Assembly: GCF_000612845.1 (NCBI RefSeq)
Contig: NZ_CCAT010000008.1
Coordinates: 1-64,000 of the forward strand
Direction of reading: 5' to 3'
Origin: Clostridium ihumii AP5
Lineage (GTDB): Bacteria > Bacillota > Clostridia > Clostridiales > Clostridiaceae
Length of the DNA stretch: 64,000 nt
Of this stretch, positions 34,601-42,740 are shown piece after piece. Position 1 is the stretch's first letter. Every line of letters starts with the position of its first letter. The notes beneath the pieces were generated by a model that made no database searches, was not told the DNA's origin, and saw nothing but the letters and a program-made list of their open reading frames with translations. Both the position numbers and the translations under genes were made by a program.

Positions 34601-35635
34601 CTTGATGATGTTGCCGTGATTGAGGTTGAAGAAAATGCCTTTTTAAAAAGAAAATTAGAAAAAGGGGATATTATAATAGAAAAATCCGGGGGGAGTCAAA
34701 ATCAAGCAGTTGGTCGAGTTGTTTTTTTTGAGGAAGAAACAGGAGATTATTCATTTTCAAATTTTACTGCTCGGTTAAGGACTATAGATAAAGAGGTAAT
34801 TCCAAAATACTTATATTTAGTGCTTAATGATATTTATCAATCAGGAGCAACTTTTGGGTATCAAAATGGTTCAAGTGGATTAAAGAATCTTGATATAGAG
34901 AGATATTTGACAATTCCAATTCCAATTCCACCTCTCTCAATTCAGAAGCAGATAGTAACCGAGTTTGAAAAATTGGAAGAGGAAGAAACTCGTACAAAGG
35001 GAGTAATTGAGTCTATTGACAATAGAATAACTGATAAGATTGGTCAAATTTCTGGAGAAGAAGCAAAACTAAGCTACCTCGCTGAATTTAAAAATGGTTT
35101 AAATTATAGTAGGAGCAATCAAGGAGAAGAAATAAAAATTATAGGTGTTGGGGATTTTAAAGATAATAAAATACCAGATTGGAATTCTGTTGGTATGGTT
35201 ACTCTTGATGGTAATATATCCACTGATTATTTGCTTCATGAAGGAGACTTATTGGTAGTCAGATCCAATGGTTCGGCAAATCTTGTTGGGCGTTTTTTGT
35301 TAATAGATAAAGAACCTGAGGAAAATACTTCATATTCTGGGTTTACCATTCGGATAAGACCTGATAAAAAAATGGTTGATAGTAAATATTTGTATTATTG
35401 CCTTGTGGCGCCGTCTGTTCGTAAGAGATTGACAGGAGGAAGCAATGGTACAAATATAAAAAATGTAAATCAAAATTTATTGGGCACAATTAGGGTTCCT
35501 CTTCCATCACTTTCTGTTCAGCAAGAAATTGTCGTAGAGATAGAAAAGTATGAGAATGAGTTAGTAAATCTCAAGGCAAAATTGGATAATTATGCGACTC
35601 AGAAGAAATCTATATTGAAAAAATATCTTGTTTAA
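31697..35635 (+). CDS. single-chain restriction-modification-specificity enzyme (Type I-like / Type IIG)
   Basis: About 1312 residues combining all functions of a restriction system. Residues ~80-130 hold a PD-(D/E)XK nuclease like that at the start of HsdR (LDILVNDKNGDPYLLIECKT; Asp near 104, Glu119, Lys121). Residues ~390-740 are an HsdM-type adenine methyltransferase with motif I DYACGAGHF near 456 and NPPY near 541. Two HsdS-like target recognition domains follow (~890-1080 and 1110-1312), each ending in the usual PIPPLSIQKQI / PLPSLSVQQEI helix. There is no translocase helicase, so cutting close to the site is expected, as in Type IIG. TTG 31697 follows GAGGAGG. Codon use is less AT-rich than the phage genes. 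Confidence 0.85.
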   Translation: MITIDNLKEMLQTIGFNNAVNREMYIYHFDIQNCDVKVDFKNKKIIYPEGLVAERDTTLNFSAPENFVVLECIVRLLKKGYSPDCILLEKGAVGGHGLSTSYLDILVNDKNGDPYLLIECKTAGKEFDDAWAKMIKDGGQLFNYFNSFQKAQFLCLYTVDLKDGNLFPASNLVTLKDNDEFLKSNKKLRGFRDLQRDATKFDYFEIWKNTYGQDYSTQGLFEDDVPVYDIGKKKFTVNTLQEVDNDTIQKKYHKFATTLRKYNVSGRENAFDKLVNLFLAKIVDETQHPNELEFYWRGAAYDDYFQFQDRLQRMYKDGMQKFLSEDVTYIDQKTISDAFKFFKNDPDATRDKILDYFRQLKFFTNNDFAFLDVHNEQLFNQNVVILKEVVQMLQDIKLKTDEQNQFLGDFFEGFLDQGIKQSEGQFFTPLPIVRFLVSALPLAKIIESSDEIPKVIDYACGAGHFLNEYANQIKTLVKKQKAIPVKEYYAAITGVEKEYRLSKVAKVSAFMYGEDDIQIIYGDSLAHNERIKNGTFSILVANPPYSVKGFLETLTEEERERYELFSTDMDITTNNSIETFFVERACQLLKANGVAAIILPSSILSNGNIYIRCREIILKYFDIIAISEFGRGTFGKTGTNTVTLFLRRKSNNPDIAEHYKNRVECWFNDNNNKNEVFDDEGLIDNYCLHVGFDSAQYRTLMQKNPSEELMATEIFLEYKKALFVDTKMKIDGLEKAKKIRQQYKKRINTKTFKKLDKGQQEQEKNKFLLDFCIEIEKEKLYYYLLALANETYVLISKSPSKNSDIKKFLGYEWCGAKGNEGIKYIGSFKQEVQEGEGVDEVQETVDRLRGIKSIDTPLFNPTNLEDDNKINTMIRKNFNGEDVVIPESLMNYVKCYRLVDMIDFSRTTFDKTIRTTAVRNVDIKSKYKSVKLGYCVETIGGLWTGKKPPFRTVNVIRNTNFTMKGELNLDDVAVIEVEENAFLKRKLEKGDIIIEKSGGSQNQAVGRVVFFEEETGDYSFSNFTARLRTIDKEVIPKYLYLVLNDIYQSGATFGYQNGSSGLKNLDIERYLTIPIPIPPLSIQKQIVTEFEKLEEEETRTKGVIESIDNRITDKIGQISGEEAKLSYLAEFKNGLNYSRSNQGEEIKIIGVGDFKDNKIPDWNSVGMVTLDGNISTDYLLHEGDLLVVRSNGSANLVGRFLLIDKEPEENTSYSGFTIRIRPDKKMVDSKYLYYCLVAPSVRKRLTGGSNGTNIKNVNQNLLGTIRVPLPSLSVQQEIVVEIEKYENELVNLKAKLDNYATQKKSILKKYLV

Positions 35636-35702
35636 ATGTAAGCGTAAAAAATTAAGTACCTAGATAGCATATCTAGGTACTTAATTTTTTACGCTTACAT
35701 TT
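35634..35702. terminator. 32-base perfect palindromic terminator
   Basis: Two perfectly complementary 32-base arms (35634-35665 and 35671-35702) around a 5-base loop, overlapping the stop region of the restriction enzyme gene; T/A runs in both directions suit a bidirectional terminator. Confidence 0.85.
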
Positions 35703-35746
35703 AGAGTAGTGGATTTATTGAGATAAAAACTGATGTAAAAGAAAAT

Positions 35747-35779
35747 GCCTACCCAGCCAATATTTATATCTGGGTAGGC
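35747..35779 (-). terminator. terminator for reverse-strand XRE gene
   Basis: GCCTACCCAG and CTGGGTAGGC with an AAAA tract on the plus strand, giving a U tract on the reverse-strand RNA. Confidence 0.75.
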
Positions 35780-35810
35780 TTATTTGATTCTTTTGTCCTA
35801 TGATAAATAC

Positions 35811-36023
35811 CTATTCTGCATTTTCTCGAGTAATTTCCATAATATCTGATATATCACAATTTAGTGCTTTGCAAATTCGAAGTAGTACGTCTGTAGTGAT
35901 ATTATCGCCTTTACCTAACTTTGCAATTGATGCAGAACTGATGCTACTTTCATTTTTTAAGTCCTGCTTATTCATATTTTTGTCGATGAGTAGTTTCCAT
36001 AATTTGTTATAACTAATACGTAT
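35811..36023 (-). CDS. small XRE/Cro-C1 regulator with apparent AUA start
   Basis: A 70-residue helix-turn-helix protein: RISYNKLWKLLIDKNMNKQD, then SSASIAKLGKGDNITTDVLL and CKALNCDISDIMEI, the YozG-like form common in Firmicutes. On the reverse strand an AAGGAGGT site sits seven bases before an in-frame ATA at 36023, exactly where homologues start (usually Met-Lys-Ile-Ser). The first in-frame ATG would remove the first helix. The gene lies between the restriction enzyme and the ABC-type ATPase fragment and follows the ATPase on the same strand, so it probably regulated that operon. Confidence 0.75.
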   Translation of the reverse strand: MRISYNKLWKLLIDKNMNKQDLKNESSISSASIAKLGKGDNITTDVLLRICKALNCDISDIMEITRENAE

Positions 36024-36061
36024 TTTTGATACCTCCTTGTCTAGCCGACAATTGCATTCAA

Positions 36062-37612
36062 TTAAGCATTTTCTTTACCAACAACTCCAATAAGAAAACC
36101 GTATCGACTTTCTTTATACTTGCTTACATAATTATCATGAGTGAATTCAATGACGTTAGCTCCGGCTACTTCATAATCTATATCAGGAAGATCTCTTGAA
36201 TTTTCTACAATAATGGTTTGGCCTTCTGATTGATGTTTAATGAAATATTGTAACAATCCTTTTTTCATGCTTTCTGGATTTTGATCATCCACTCCTTGAT
36301 CCAAGCCAAGAAGTGGAGAGTCGACCATGAATAATCCAGGATTATATACAGCATCATTAATATAATAGCGTCTGAATACCAAACCAAGGACGGTATTTAT
36401 AAAAGCACGGTATCCTTTACCATGGCTTTCAGATTTACGTTCTCCATTAACTTCTAAATCAAATCTGCCTAAATTGAAATGTACAGCATTAAGGCCTTGA
36501 TACTGACATTCCTCCAAAATGTTATATGCATATTCATCCATCTTGGCATTGAAATATTTAGGAAAGTGGTCTTTTGGTCTAAAGATTATTTTTTCTTTTG
36601 GTATTTCAGGCTCTTCAATAAGAGTAGCTTGCAAGTCTTGGGAAACTGTATGTAACACTTCAATTTTATTTTGTAATTCTATATAGGTGCGATATTTTGC
36701 TATTGCAGCTTTAAGTTCATTCACATGAGGAGTTAATTCTTCTTCAATTAACAGTTCAATTTCAGAATGGCGATTTTCGAGTTTTTCTAATTTGCCACGA
36801 ACTTCATCCAGCTCTGAAATAATGTCAGACTCACTTTCGTTCAACCCTTGTAATTGGGAAATGATTCTTGCTAATTCTGAACGAGATGCCTCAATATAAG
36901 ATTTCCTGCTTTGATGAGTGATAGCACTATCACAAAATGGACATTTATCATTTGAAGGAACATTTTTCATCAAAGCATCTCCTTCAGTAATAAAGGTCAA
37001 ACGTTGAATATCAGAAATATATTGAGATTTAAGTGACTGGTAGCGAGAATGAATCATCTGGCATTCAGCCTCTTTTTCTTTATATTCCAATAATGTGCCA
37101 AGTAAATCTTTGCTTTCTTCAGTAGCAGCAGTGATAGCAGCTTCTGCATCAGAAAGTTTATCTACAAGATACTGAATTTCAGATTCTACATCAACACCAT
37201 CAAATGCTTTGAGTTCCTTTTGAAGTGCATTACGTTTTTTGGATACTATAGAAACATGTTTATTGACAAATGTTTCTACAGCATTTTTTCGTGCAGTTGA
37301 AATTGCTGCAGTTTCTTGAACGTCCATATCCGCAAAATCTTGTGCTGTAAATAAAAAGACAAGTGCTGATAAAAATAAAGGTGCAGCAGTGTTTTGTGAT
37401 GGAAGCATTATTGATTCAGGTGTACCTATATCATCTTCATTTAAATAGAAAGAACGAAGGAATGTAGTCCATTTTAAATGTCTTCTTACAAACTGCTGAT
37501 TTTTAATAATCATTGGTACGCGATTTATACCAATAAGTTTTAACCAAACAGAGTTGATAACTGGACGTTTATTTCCTTCTTTATCGTTATAATCGATGTA
37601 CAGATTGTACAA
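36062..37612 (-). pseudogene. ABC-3C (DUF3732-like) Rad50/SMC-type ATPase, N-terminus missing
   Basis: 516 residues of a larger SMC/Rad50-like ATPase. The Rad50-type zinc hook CPFC lies near residue 223 between two coiled coils. Near 396 is SHGKGYRAFI, where the ABC signature should be, and MVDSPLLGLDQG near 427 is the Walker B/D-loop region. The N-terminal Walker A (P-loop) part is absent: the frame begins exactly where phage fibre sequence starts on the other side. Full-length relatives are ~650 residues and act as the ATPase of three-component ABC-3C conflict systems with a middle component and an effector, neither of which is present. It is probably inactive. Confidence 0.75.
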
Positions 37613-38040
37613 TTATAATTCAAATTCAACTTGATGGAAAAGACATAACTTTCACACCAAAACAAAAGCTTTTAAAAGGAGATAATGTTGTAGGAATACC
37701 TATAGGAATACCACAGGTTAAAAGTGGTGCTCACTATTTAGGTATTTTTTTATGCGTTGATAGTGGAAATATACAAATATCTAAGTTTAATCTTCAATGT
37801 ATGATAGATGGTAGAAATCTTCAAGGGGGACTTAGTTCAGAACCTCCTCATGCAGAGGTTAAAGAATATCAGCCACTTATTAATATTAATGGAATGTATT
37901 TTGATAAGTTAAAAGCAGAAAATAAGATAATCACTTTTGAAAAGCCGATACCAGTTATATTTGGTGAAGGTATGAACTTAAATAATAATTTATTTAGAGA
38001 TAAAAAAATTACAACTAATTATAATATAAGCTTTAAATAA
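37612..38040 (+). pseudogene. phage tail fibre gene, 5' part missing
   Basis: The frame is open from the junction at about 37612 to TAA 38040 and encodes a coherent phage-type sequence (LDGKDITFTPKQKLLKGDNV, then HYLGIFLCVDSGNIQ and IPVIFGEGMNLNNNLF). The junction coincides with the truncated end of the ATPase gene on the other strand, and there is no ribosome site; ATG 37801 is internal. It is the C-terminal part of a fibre gene cut by the joining of the restriction island to a second prophage. Confidence 0.65.
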
Positions 38041-38091
38041 AAAATTCCTACCTACTCATATATAAAATTTTATATGGAAGGAGATGATAAT

Positions 38092-39450
38092 TTGGGGGTT
38101 AGAGAAAGTATATCATATAGTAAAGATTTATTAACAGGTAGAAGAATTGAAAAAGTAAAGAATAAATTAATAATGCCAGTTCAAGGAATAGCTACAGTAA
38201 AGCTTTATGATGACTTAACTGGAAAGCAAATTTATGAAGCTAAAAGTGAAAATAGAATAACAGCAGTTTTAGCAAATCCAGCTTTTTTGGATGGGTACTA
38301 TTATCCAATGCTTGATAATAAACAGGAGCGGTTGCTTGAACAAATATTTAGAACATATCCCTTTAGGGTTTTAAATTTAACTACAGGTGATATAGAAGAA
38401 GATCCTTATGATTATTTTACATGGGGAGATATTATAGGTTATGCCGATGCATGGTACACATATAGTGGAGATTTAGAATTTATGGGAACTATAAACAAAG
38501 GGGAATGGTCAAGAGATAATAAAGGTGGCAAAGGAATAAAACACTTTGTATTTGATTTTCCAACACATGCTGCCAATGGAACATTTAAAAGCATTTATTG
38601 GACAGGTGGACAAGATAATAGCAGTGAGGCTCAAAAGCCAAGGATGAATTGTACTTATAAAAAGAGGAATATAAGAGAAGAAAGCTATTATATCCCAAAG
38701 TATAATTTATGTACTGATGAGCATAACCTTTATGCATTAGAGCCTGATAAAACTACTGTTAATGTATATGACAAATTCACTACTGAAAAGAAGAATAATT
38801 TAACATTAAAAGTGGAAGCAAAAGCTATAGCTTATGATGGAGAATATTTTTGGGTACTTATAAAAGATGGTTCATTTAAAAAGTTAGATAAGAATTTTAG
38901 TGTAATAGGAAGTTATTCTAAAAGTGCTAAAGTACCAGATAACTTAGTATATGATGTTCAATATTACGATATTGCTGTTACAGAAAGTAATGTTTATATA
39001 ACATATAACGGATGTATTAATAAAGATGGTAATAGTAGAGATTATAAAAGCTGTATAGTTATGTATGATAAGGATGGTACATTTGTTAAAAAAGTAGAAG
39101 TATATTCAGGAACATCTTCTAAGTTACACATTACTAGAATACCAAACAATAAATTATATGTAATAGTAAGTAGCTATAGAGGTATTCAATTAAATAGTAA
39201 TTTAAATATTTATGGGAGTACAAGCCTTACTTCAAAAGATTACTATAGTATAAGTTGGGATAAAGAAACTCAAACACTATTTGCTTTTAATGATTTTAAT
39301 AGAGGAAGCATAGATGAATATTATATTGTACCAGCATCAGCGCATACACTTCTTCCAGAACCAGTAACAAAGACACCAGTTAACACAATGAAAATTCAAT
39401 ATGACTTTACATGTGATTATGTTAATCCACTTGAGATGCCTGCCCATTGA
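38092..39450 (+). CDS. large tail fibre / receptor-binding-like protein of second prophage
   Basis: About 452 residues from TTG 38092 (AAGGAG eight bases upstream). Residues 1-140 contain LLTGRRIEKVKNKLIMPVQG and AFLDGYYYPML. Residues ~210-400 look like a beta-propeller with repeats of the form DKDGTFVKKVEVYSG and YDGEYFWVLIKDGSFKKLD. This layout occurs in clostridial phage minor structural proteins acting as receptor-binding fibres. It is followed by holin and amidase genes, the end of a late operon. A short stem-loop (CCCA/TGGG then TTTT) overlaps the stop codon. Confidence 0.65.
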   Translation: MGVRESISYSKDLLTGRRIEKVKNKLIMPVQGIATVKLYDDLTGKQIYEAKSENRITAVLANPAFLDGYYYPMLDNKQERLLEQIFRTYPFRVLNLTTGDIEEDPYDYFTWGDIIGYADAWYTYSGDLEFMGTINKGEWSRDNKGGKGIKHFVFDFPTHAANGTFKSIYWTGGQDNSSEAQKPRMNCTYKKRNIREESYYIPKYNLCTDEHNLYALEPDKTTVNVYDKFTTEKKNNLTLKVEAKAIAYDGEYFWVLIKDGSFKKLDKNFSVIGSYSKSAKVPDNLVYDVQYYDIAVTESNVYITYNGCINKDGNSRDYKSCIVMYDKDGTFVKKVEVYSGTSSKLHITRIPNNKLYVIVSSYRGIQLNSNLNIYGSTSLTSKDYYSISWDKETQTLFAFNDFNRGSIDEYYIVPASAHTLLPEPVTKTPVNTMKIQYDFTCDYVNPLEMPAH

Positions 39451-39490
39451 TTTGAGTGGGTTTTAATTATATAAAAAGGAGGTCTTAAGA

Positions 39491-39898
39491 ATGAAAGATA
39501 TTATTGAAACAGTACAAATAATATTTGCATCCATAGGTGGTTGGATTGGATGGATTTTAGGTGGGGCAGATGGCTTTTTATATGCACTTGTAGCTTTTGT
39601 TGTTATTGATTATATAACAGGAATTATGGCATCAATACTTGAGAAAAAGCTATCAAGTGAAGTAGGCTTTAGAGGAATATTTAAAAAAGTGCTTACCTTT
39701 GTTTTGGTAGGGGTAGCACATATTATTGATTGTTATTTACTAGGAGGCAGTGGTGCAATTCGCACTGCTGTTATTTTTTTCTACATTTCTAATGAAGGAA
39801 TTAGCATATTAGAAAACACAGCAAAGATAGGACTTCCAATACCAGATAAGCTAAAAAATATATTAGAACAGTTAAAGGAGGAGAAGAAGAATGGCTAG
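39491..39898 (+). CDS. holin of the TcdE/Cph1 (phage_holin_4) family
   Basis: A 135-residue holin with three or four membrane helices: FASIGGWIGWILGGADGFLYALVAF, YALVAFVVIDYITGIMASI, VLTFVLVGVAHIIDCYLLG and IRTAVIFFYISNEGISIL. The DYITG motif and following Lys-rich EKKLSSEVGFRGI loop are the signature of this family, which includes C. difficile TcdE. It belongs to the second prophage and is distinct from the XhlA/holin pair at 25 kb. AGGAGGT precedes ATG 39491; the end overlaps the amidase gene by 8 bases. Confidence 0.9.
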   Translation: MKDIIETVQIIFASIGGWIGWILGGADGFLYALVAFVVIDYITGIMASILEKKLSSEVGFRGIFKKVLTFVLVGVAHIIDCYLLGGSGAIRTAVIFFYISNEGISILENTAKIGLPIPDKLKNILEQLKEEKKNG

Positions 39899-40564
39899 AG
39901 TGTGTTTTGATTATGGACATGGTGGGGAAGACAGAGGTGCTTGCTATGAAGGAAGAAAAGAAAGTAATGATGTACTAAGTATAGGCAGAGCTGTAGCAGA
40001 ACAAGTTAGAAGACATGGAGTTACAGTTGATGAAACAAGAATTTTAGATGCTACAGTAAGTCTTAACGATAGAAGTAATTTTGAAAATAGAAATAGCTAT
40101 GATTGTTTTATATCCTTTCATAGAAATGCTTATGAGCCAGAAAAGGTGAAACCTATACTTATTTAAATGCAAGCACAAGAGCAAAGGCATTAGCTGAAAG
40201 GATACAAACATCTCTTGTAGCCTTGGGTTTTGTAGATAGGGGAGTTAAGGAAGCCAACTATCATGTGTTAAGAGAAACTAAAGCACCAGCAGTTCTTGTA
40301 GAGATTGGCTTTATTGATAACACAGGGGATAATAATTTATTTGATTCAAAGAGAAATGAAATAATTACGGCTTTAGCAAAAGCAATATTAGCACAAATAG
40401 GAGTTGATTATATTGAAGTTTCATCACCAATACAATCTACAAATGAAGAAACTCTTTATAGAGTAATAGCAGGTTCTTATAATGTAAAAGAAAATGCTGA
40501 AAATCAAGTTAAGAAGTTAAAGACAGTAGGTTTTGATGCAACGATTATGGTGTTTAATAGCTAA
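39891..40564 (+). pseudogene. N-acetylmuramoyl-L-alanine amidase with SPOR domain, frameshifted
   Basis: An Amidase_3 endolysin broken by a frameshift. The first part (39891-40166) encodes FDYGHGG, the Glu of GRKESND and SFHRNAYEP (two zinc His and one Glu). Around 40141-40147 (GAAAAGG) the correct frame changes and continues as YTYLNASTRAKALAERI, then the catalytic LVEIGFIDN and a C-terminal SPOR domain (YRVIAGSYNVKENAENQV; ends FDATIMVFNS) to TAA 40564. Loss of one base in the A run explains it. Without frameshifting no active enzyme is made. Confidence 0.85.
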
Positions 40565-40614
40565 TTTTAGTGTTAAAATCATATTTAGTATAAGAATATT
40601 CATAATATAGTATT

Positions 40615-40637
40615 GAATGTAAGTGTTTATTACATTC
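40615..40637. terminator. hairpin after amidase pseudogene
   Basis: GAATGTAA and TTACATTC separated by 7 bases; no long T run. Confidence 0.4.
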
Positions 40638-40666
40638 ACAAAATTAATTTTAGGGGGGGGGACTAA

Positions 40667-41224
40667 GTGTTAAATATAAAGAAATTTATATCACGAAAAG
40701 AAAAAAATAAAACTAACATAATAGAAACTATAGAATCTACAAATGATGAAATAGATTTAAATACACTATTTTATGTAGCTAAATATGGAGAGGAGATTAA
40801 TCTGAAAATCAATAATCATGATGCACATGAATGTGGAGAATTTTTGGCTTTAGGAAGAACTTTAGAATTAGAGGGTATAAGAGTAGATATATCACAATGG
40901 GCAGATTGGACAATTACTATAACACTTTTTAATAAGGGTGAAGAATTAAAAGTTGCTGAGTCACTTATACCAAATGAATATATCAATTGGAATGAGGATA
41001 GTTACTTTGTAAAATACTATTCAAAATTAAAGTGGGTGGAGAAAGGAAATTGGTGTAAAGAGATTTACAATAAAATTAATTCCTTGAAGTATGAAATTGA
41101 TAGTAAGAGAAAAGAAATAGAACGAGAAACAAGTATGAAAAAAGCCAAAGAAAAAGCTATAGAGGAAGAAAAAAATAAGAAAAAAAGATCTTACTTTGAA
41201 AATATATATAATAAGAATAAGTAA
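40667..41224 (+). CDS. unknown prophage cargo protein
   Basis: A 185-residue soluble protein from GTG 40667 behind a very G-rich site (AGGGGGGGG). The middle part reads CGEFLALGRTLELEGIRVDISQWADWTITI and the last ~50 residues are a Lys/Glu-rich helix (EIERETSMKKAKEKAIEEE). No catalytic motif or membrane helix is seen, and I do not recognise the family. It lies between the lysis genes and the recombinases, a usual place for lysogenic cargo. Confidence 0.5.
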   Translation: MLNIKKFISRKEKNKTNIIETIESTNDEIDLNTLFYVAKYGEEINLKINNHDAHECGEFLALGRTLELEGIRVDISQWADWTITITLFNKGEELKVAESLIPNEYINWNEDSYFVKYYSKLKWVEKGNWCKEIYNKINSLKYEIDSKRKEIERETSMKKAKEKAIEEEKNKKKRSYFENIYNKNK

Positions 41225-41296
41225 CAATATTAGTTTTTTAATGTTTTCATTAAGAATTGATACTCTTAGTAAAAAGTATAGATATTTACTTGATTA

Positions 41297-41331
41297 AAGG
41301 TGGTAGTGGGATTTGTACTACCTTTTTTCTG
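41297..41331 (+). terminator. intrinsic terminator
   Basis: AAGGTGGTAGT pairs with ACTACCTTTTTT. Confidence 0.65.
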
Positions 41332-41367
41332 TTTTAATAAATAATAGATATATTTATCATTAGGGGA

Positions 41368-41437
41368 TTGACTTCTATCATTTTTAGAGTGATATATGAT
41401 AGTACAAATTTGATAGAATAGTACAAATTTGATAGAA
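41368..41437 (+). promoter_or_regulatory. recombinase promoter with two tandem 19-base repeats
   Basis: TTGACT (41368-41373) and GATATA (41391-41396) are 17 bases apart. Directly downstream, a 19-base unit (TAGTACAAATTTGATAGAA) is repeated perfectly at 41400-41418 and 41419-41437, ending at the ribosome site of the recombinase gene. It could be an operator for self-regulation or a recombinase binding site. Confidence 0.6.
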
Positions 41438-41450
41438 AGGAGAAAATGCA

Positions 41451-42740
41451 ATGCGTGTAAGGATTATAGAGCCAATACAAAAGATACAAAAGCAGAAGAA
41501 AAAAGTATGTGCTTATGCAAGAGTTTCAACTGATAGTGAAAAGCAGGAAGCATCTCTAGAGAATCAAATACAATACTATGAAAATGTCATATCAAATAAT
41601 CTAGACTATGAGTTTGTAGGAGTATTTGCAGATAGAGGTATCACAGGAACTACTGAAAATAGACCAGAATTTCAAAGAATGTTGGAGTTTTGTAGATTAG
41701 GAAAAATAAATTTAATAATCACAAAATCCATATCAAGATTTGCAAGGAATACAGCAATAATGCTACAAATAGTAAGAGAACTTAAAGATATAGGGGTAGA
41801 AGTTAGGTTTGAAAAAGAAAATATAAATACCTTATCAGGGGACGGTGAGTTAATGCTTACCGTCCTCGTTTCATTTGCACAGGAAGAAAGTAAAAGTGTA
41901 AGTGATAACCTTAAATGGAGGGCGAGAAAAAAGTTTCAACAAGGTGAAGTAATAATTAATGCAAAAAGGTTTTTAGGATATGACAAGGATGAGTATGGGG
42001 ATTTGATTATAAATCAGGAAGAAGCTGAGGTGGTAAAAAGAATTTTTAATGAATACCTAAGTGGCAAAGGGAGTTTTATCATTGCAAAGGAACTTAATGC
42101 AGAAGGTGTTCCTACAATTGGAGGAGCAAGATGGCATGACACCACAATCGTAGGAGTTTTAAGAAATGAGAAGTATAAAGGAGACGCTATACTTCAGAAA
42201 TATTATAATCCTAATCACTTAAAAAAACGTTCTATAAAGAATAATGGTGTAATTGATAGTTATTATGTAGAAGATGATCATTCGGCTATTATTTCAAGAG
42301 ATATGTGGGAACAGGTTCAAGAAGAGATAAAGAAAAGAGCAGAAGCCAAAGGAAATGTTGCAGAAGATACAGATAAGTACACAAATAGGTATCCACTAAC
42401 AGGAATGCTCCACTGTAGTAAATGCGGCGCTACCTTAAGGAGGAGAACTTGGAATAGTAAGCATTCTTGTAAAAAAATAGTATGGCAATGCAGTAATTAT
42501 ATTAAAAATGGAAAAGGTGCCTGTACTGGAACATCAATTGATGATGAGGTTGTAAACAGGCTTGATATAAAGGAAGAAATTATTGTGAGGGAGGAAATTA
42601 AAGATGGCAAGAAACATTACAGTTATACCTGCAAGAACAAACAGAACCAACATAGCAGAGCAAATACAGTCACAGAAAAAAAGAATGGCAGCTTACTGCA
42701 GATTATCAACAGACCAATTAGAGCAGTTATCAAGTTATGA
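41451..42740 (+). CDS. large serine recombinase 1
   Basis: A 429-residue large serine recombinase. The catalytic domain (residues ~18-160) contains AYARVSTDSE with nucleophile Ser26, GITGTTENRPEF and ISRFARNT. A recombinase domain follows with GYDKDEYGDLIIN and VLRNEKYKGDAILQK, then a zinc-ribbon (LHCSKCGATLRRR; CSNYIK). The last ~45 residues overlap the next gene in another frame; the protein lacks the long coiled coil of stand-alone integrases. Such enzymes integrate and excise phages and ICEs without host factors. AAGGAG precedes ATG 41451. Confidence 0.92.
   Translation: MRVRIIEPIQKIQKQKKKVCAYARVSTDSEKQEASLENQIQYYENVISNNLDYEFVGVFADRGITGTTENRPEFQRMLEFCRLGKINLIITKSISRFARNTAIMLQIVRELKDIGVEVRFEKENINTLSGDGELMLTVLVSFAQEESKSVSDNLKWRARKKFQQGEVIINAKRFLGYDKDEYGDLIINQEEAEVVKRIFNEYLSGKGSFIIAKELNAEGVPTIGGARWHDTTIVGVLRNEKYKGDAILQKYYNPNHLKKRSIKNNGVIDSYYVEDDHSAIISRDMWEQVQEEIKKRAEAKGNVAEDTDKYTNRYPLTGMLHCSKCGATLRRRTWNSKHSCKKIVWQCSNYIKNGKGACTGTSIDDEVVNRLDIKEEIIVREEIKDGKKHYSYTCKNKQNQHSRANTVTEKKNGSLLQIINRPIRAVIKL

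Noticed and set aside
38092..39450. Large fibre as a secreted bacterial surface protein
   Set aside because: No signal peptide, and it is directly followed by holin and amidase genes in phage late-gene order.
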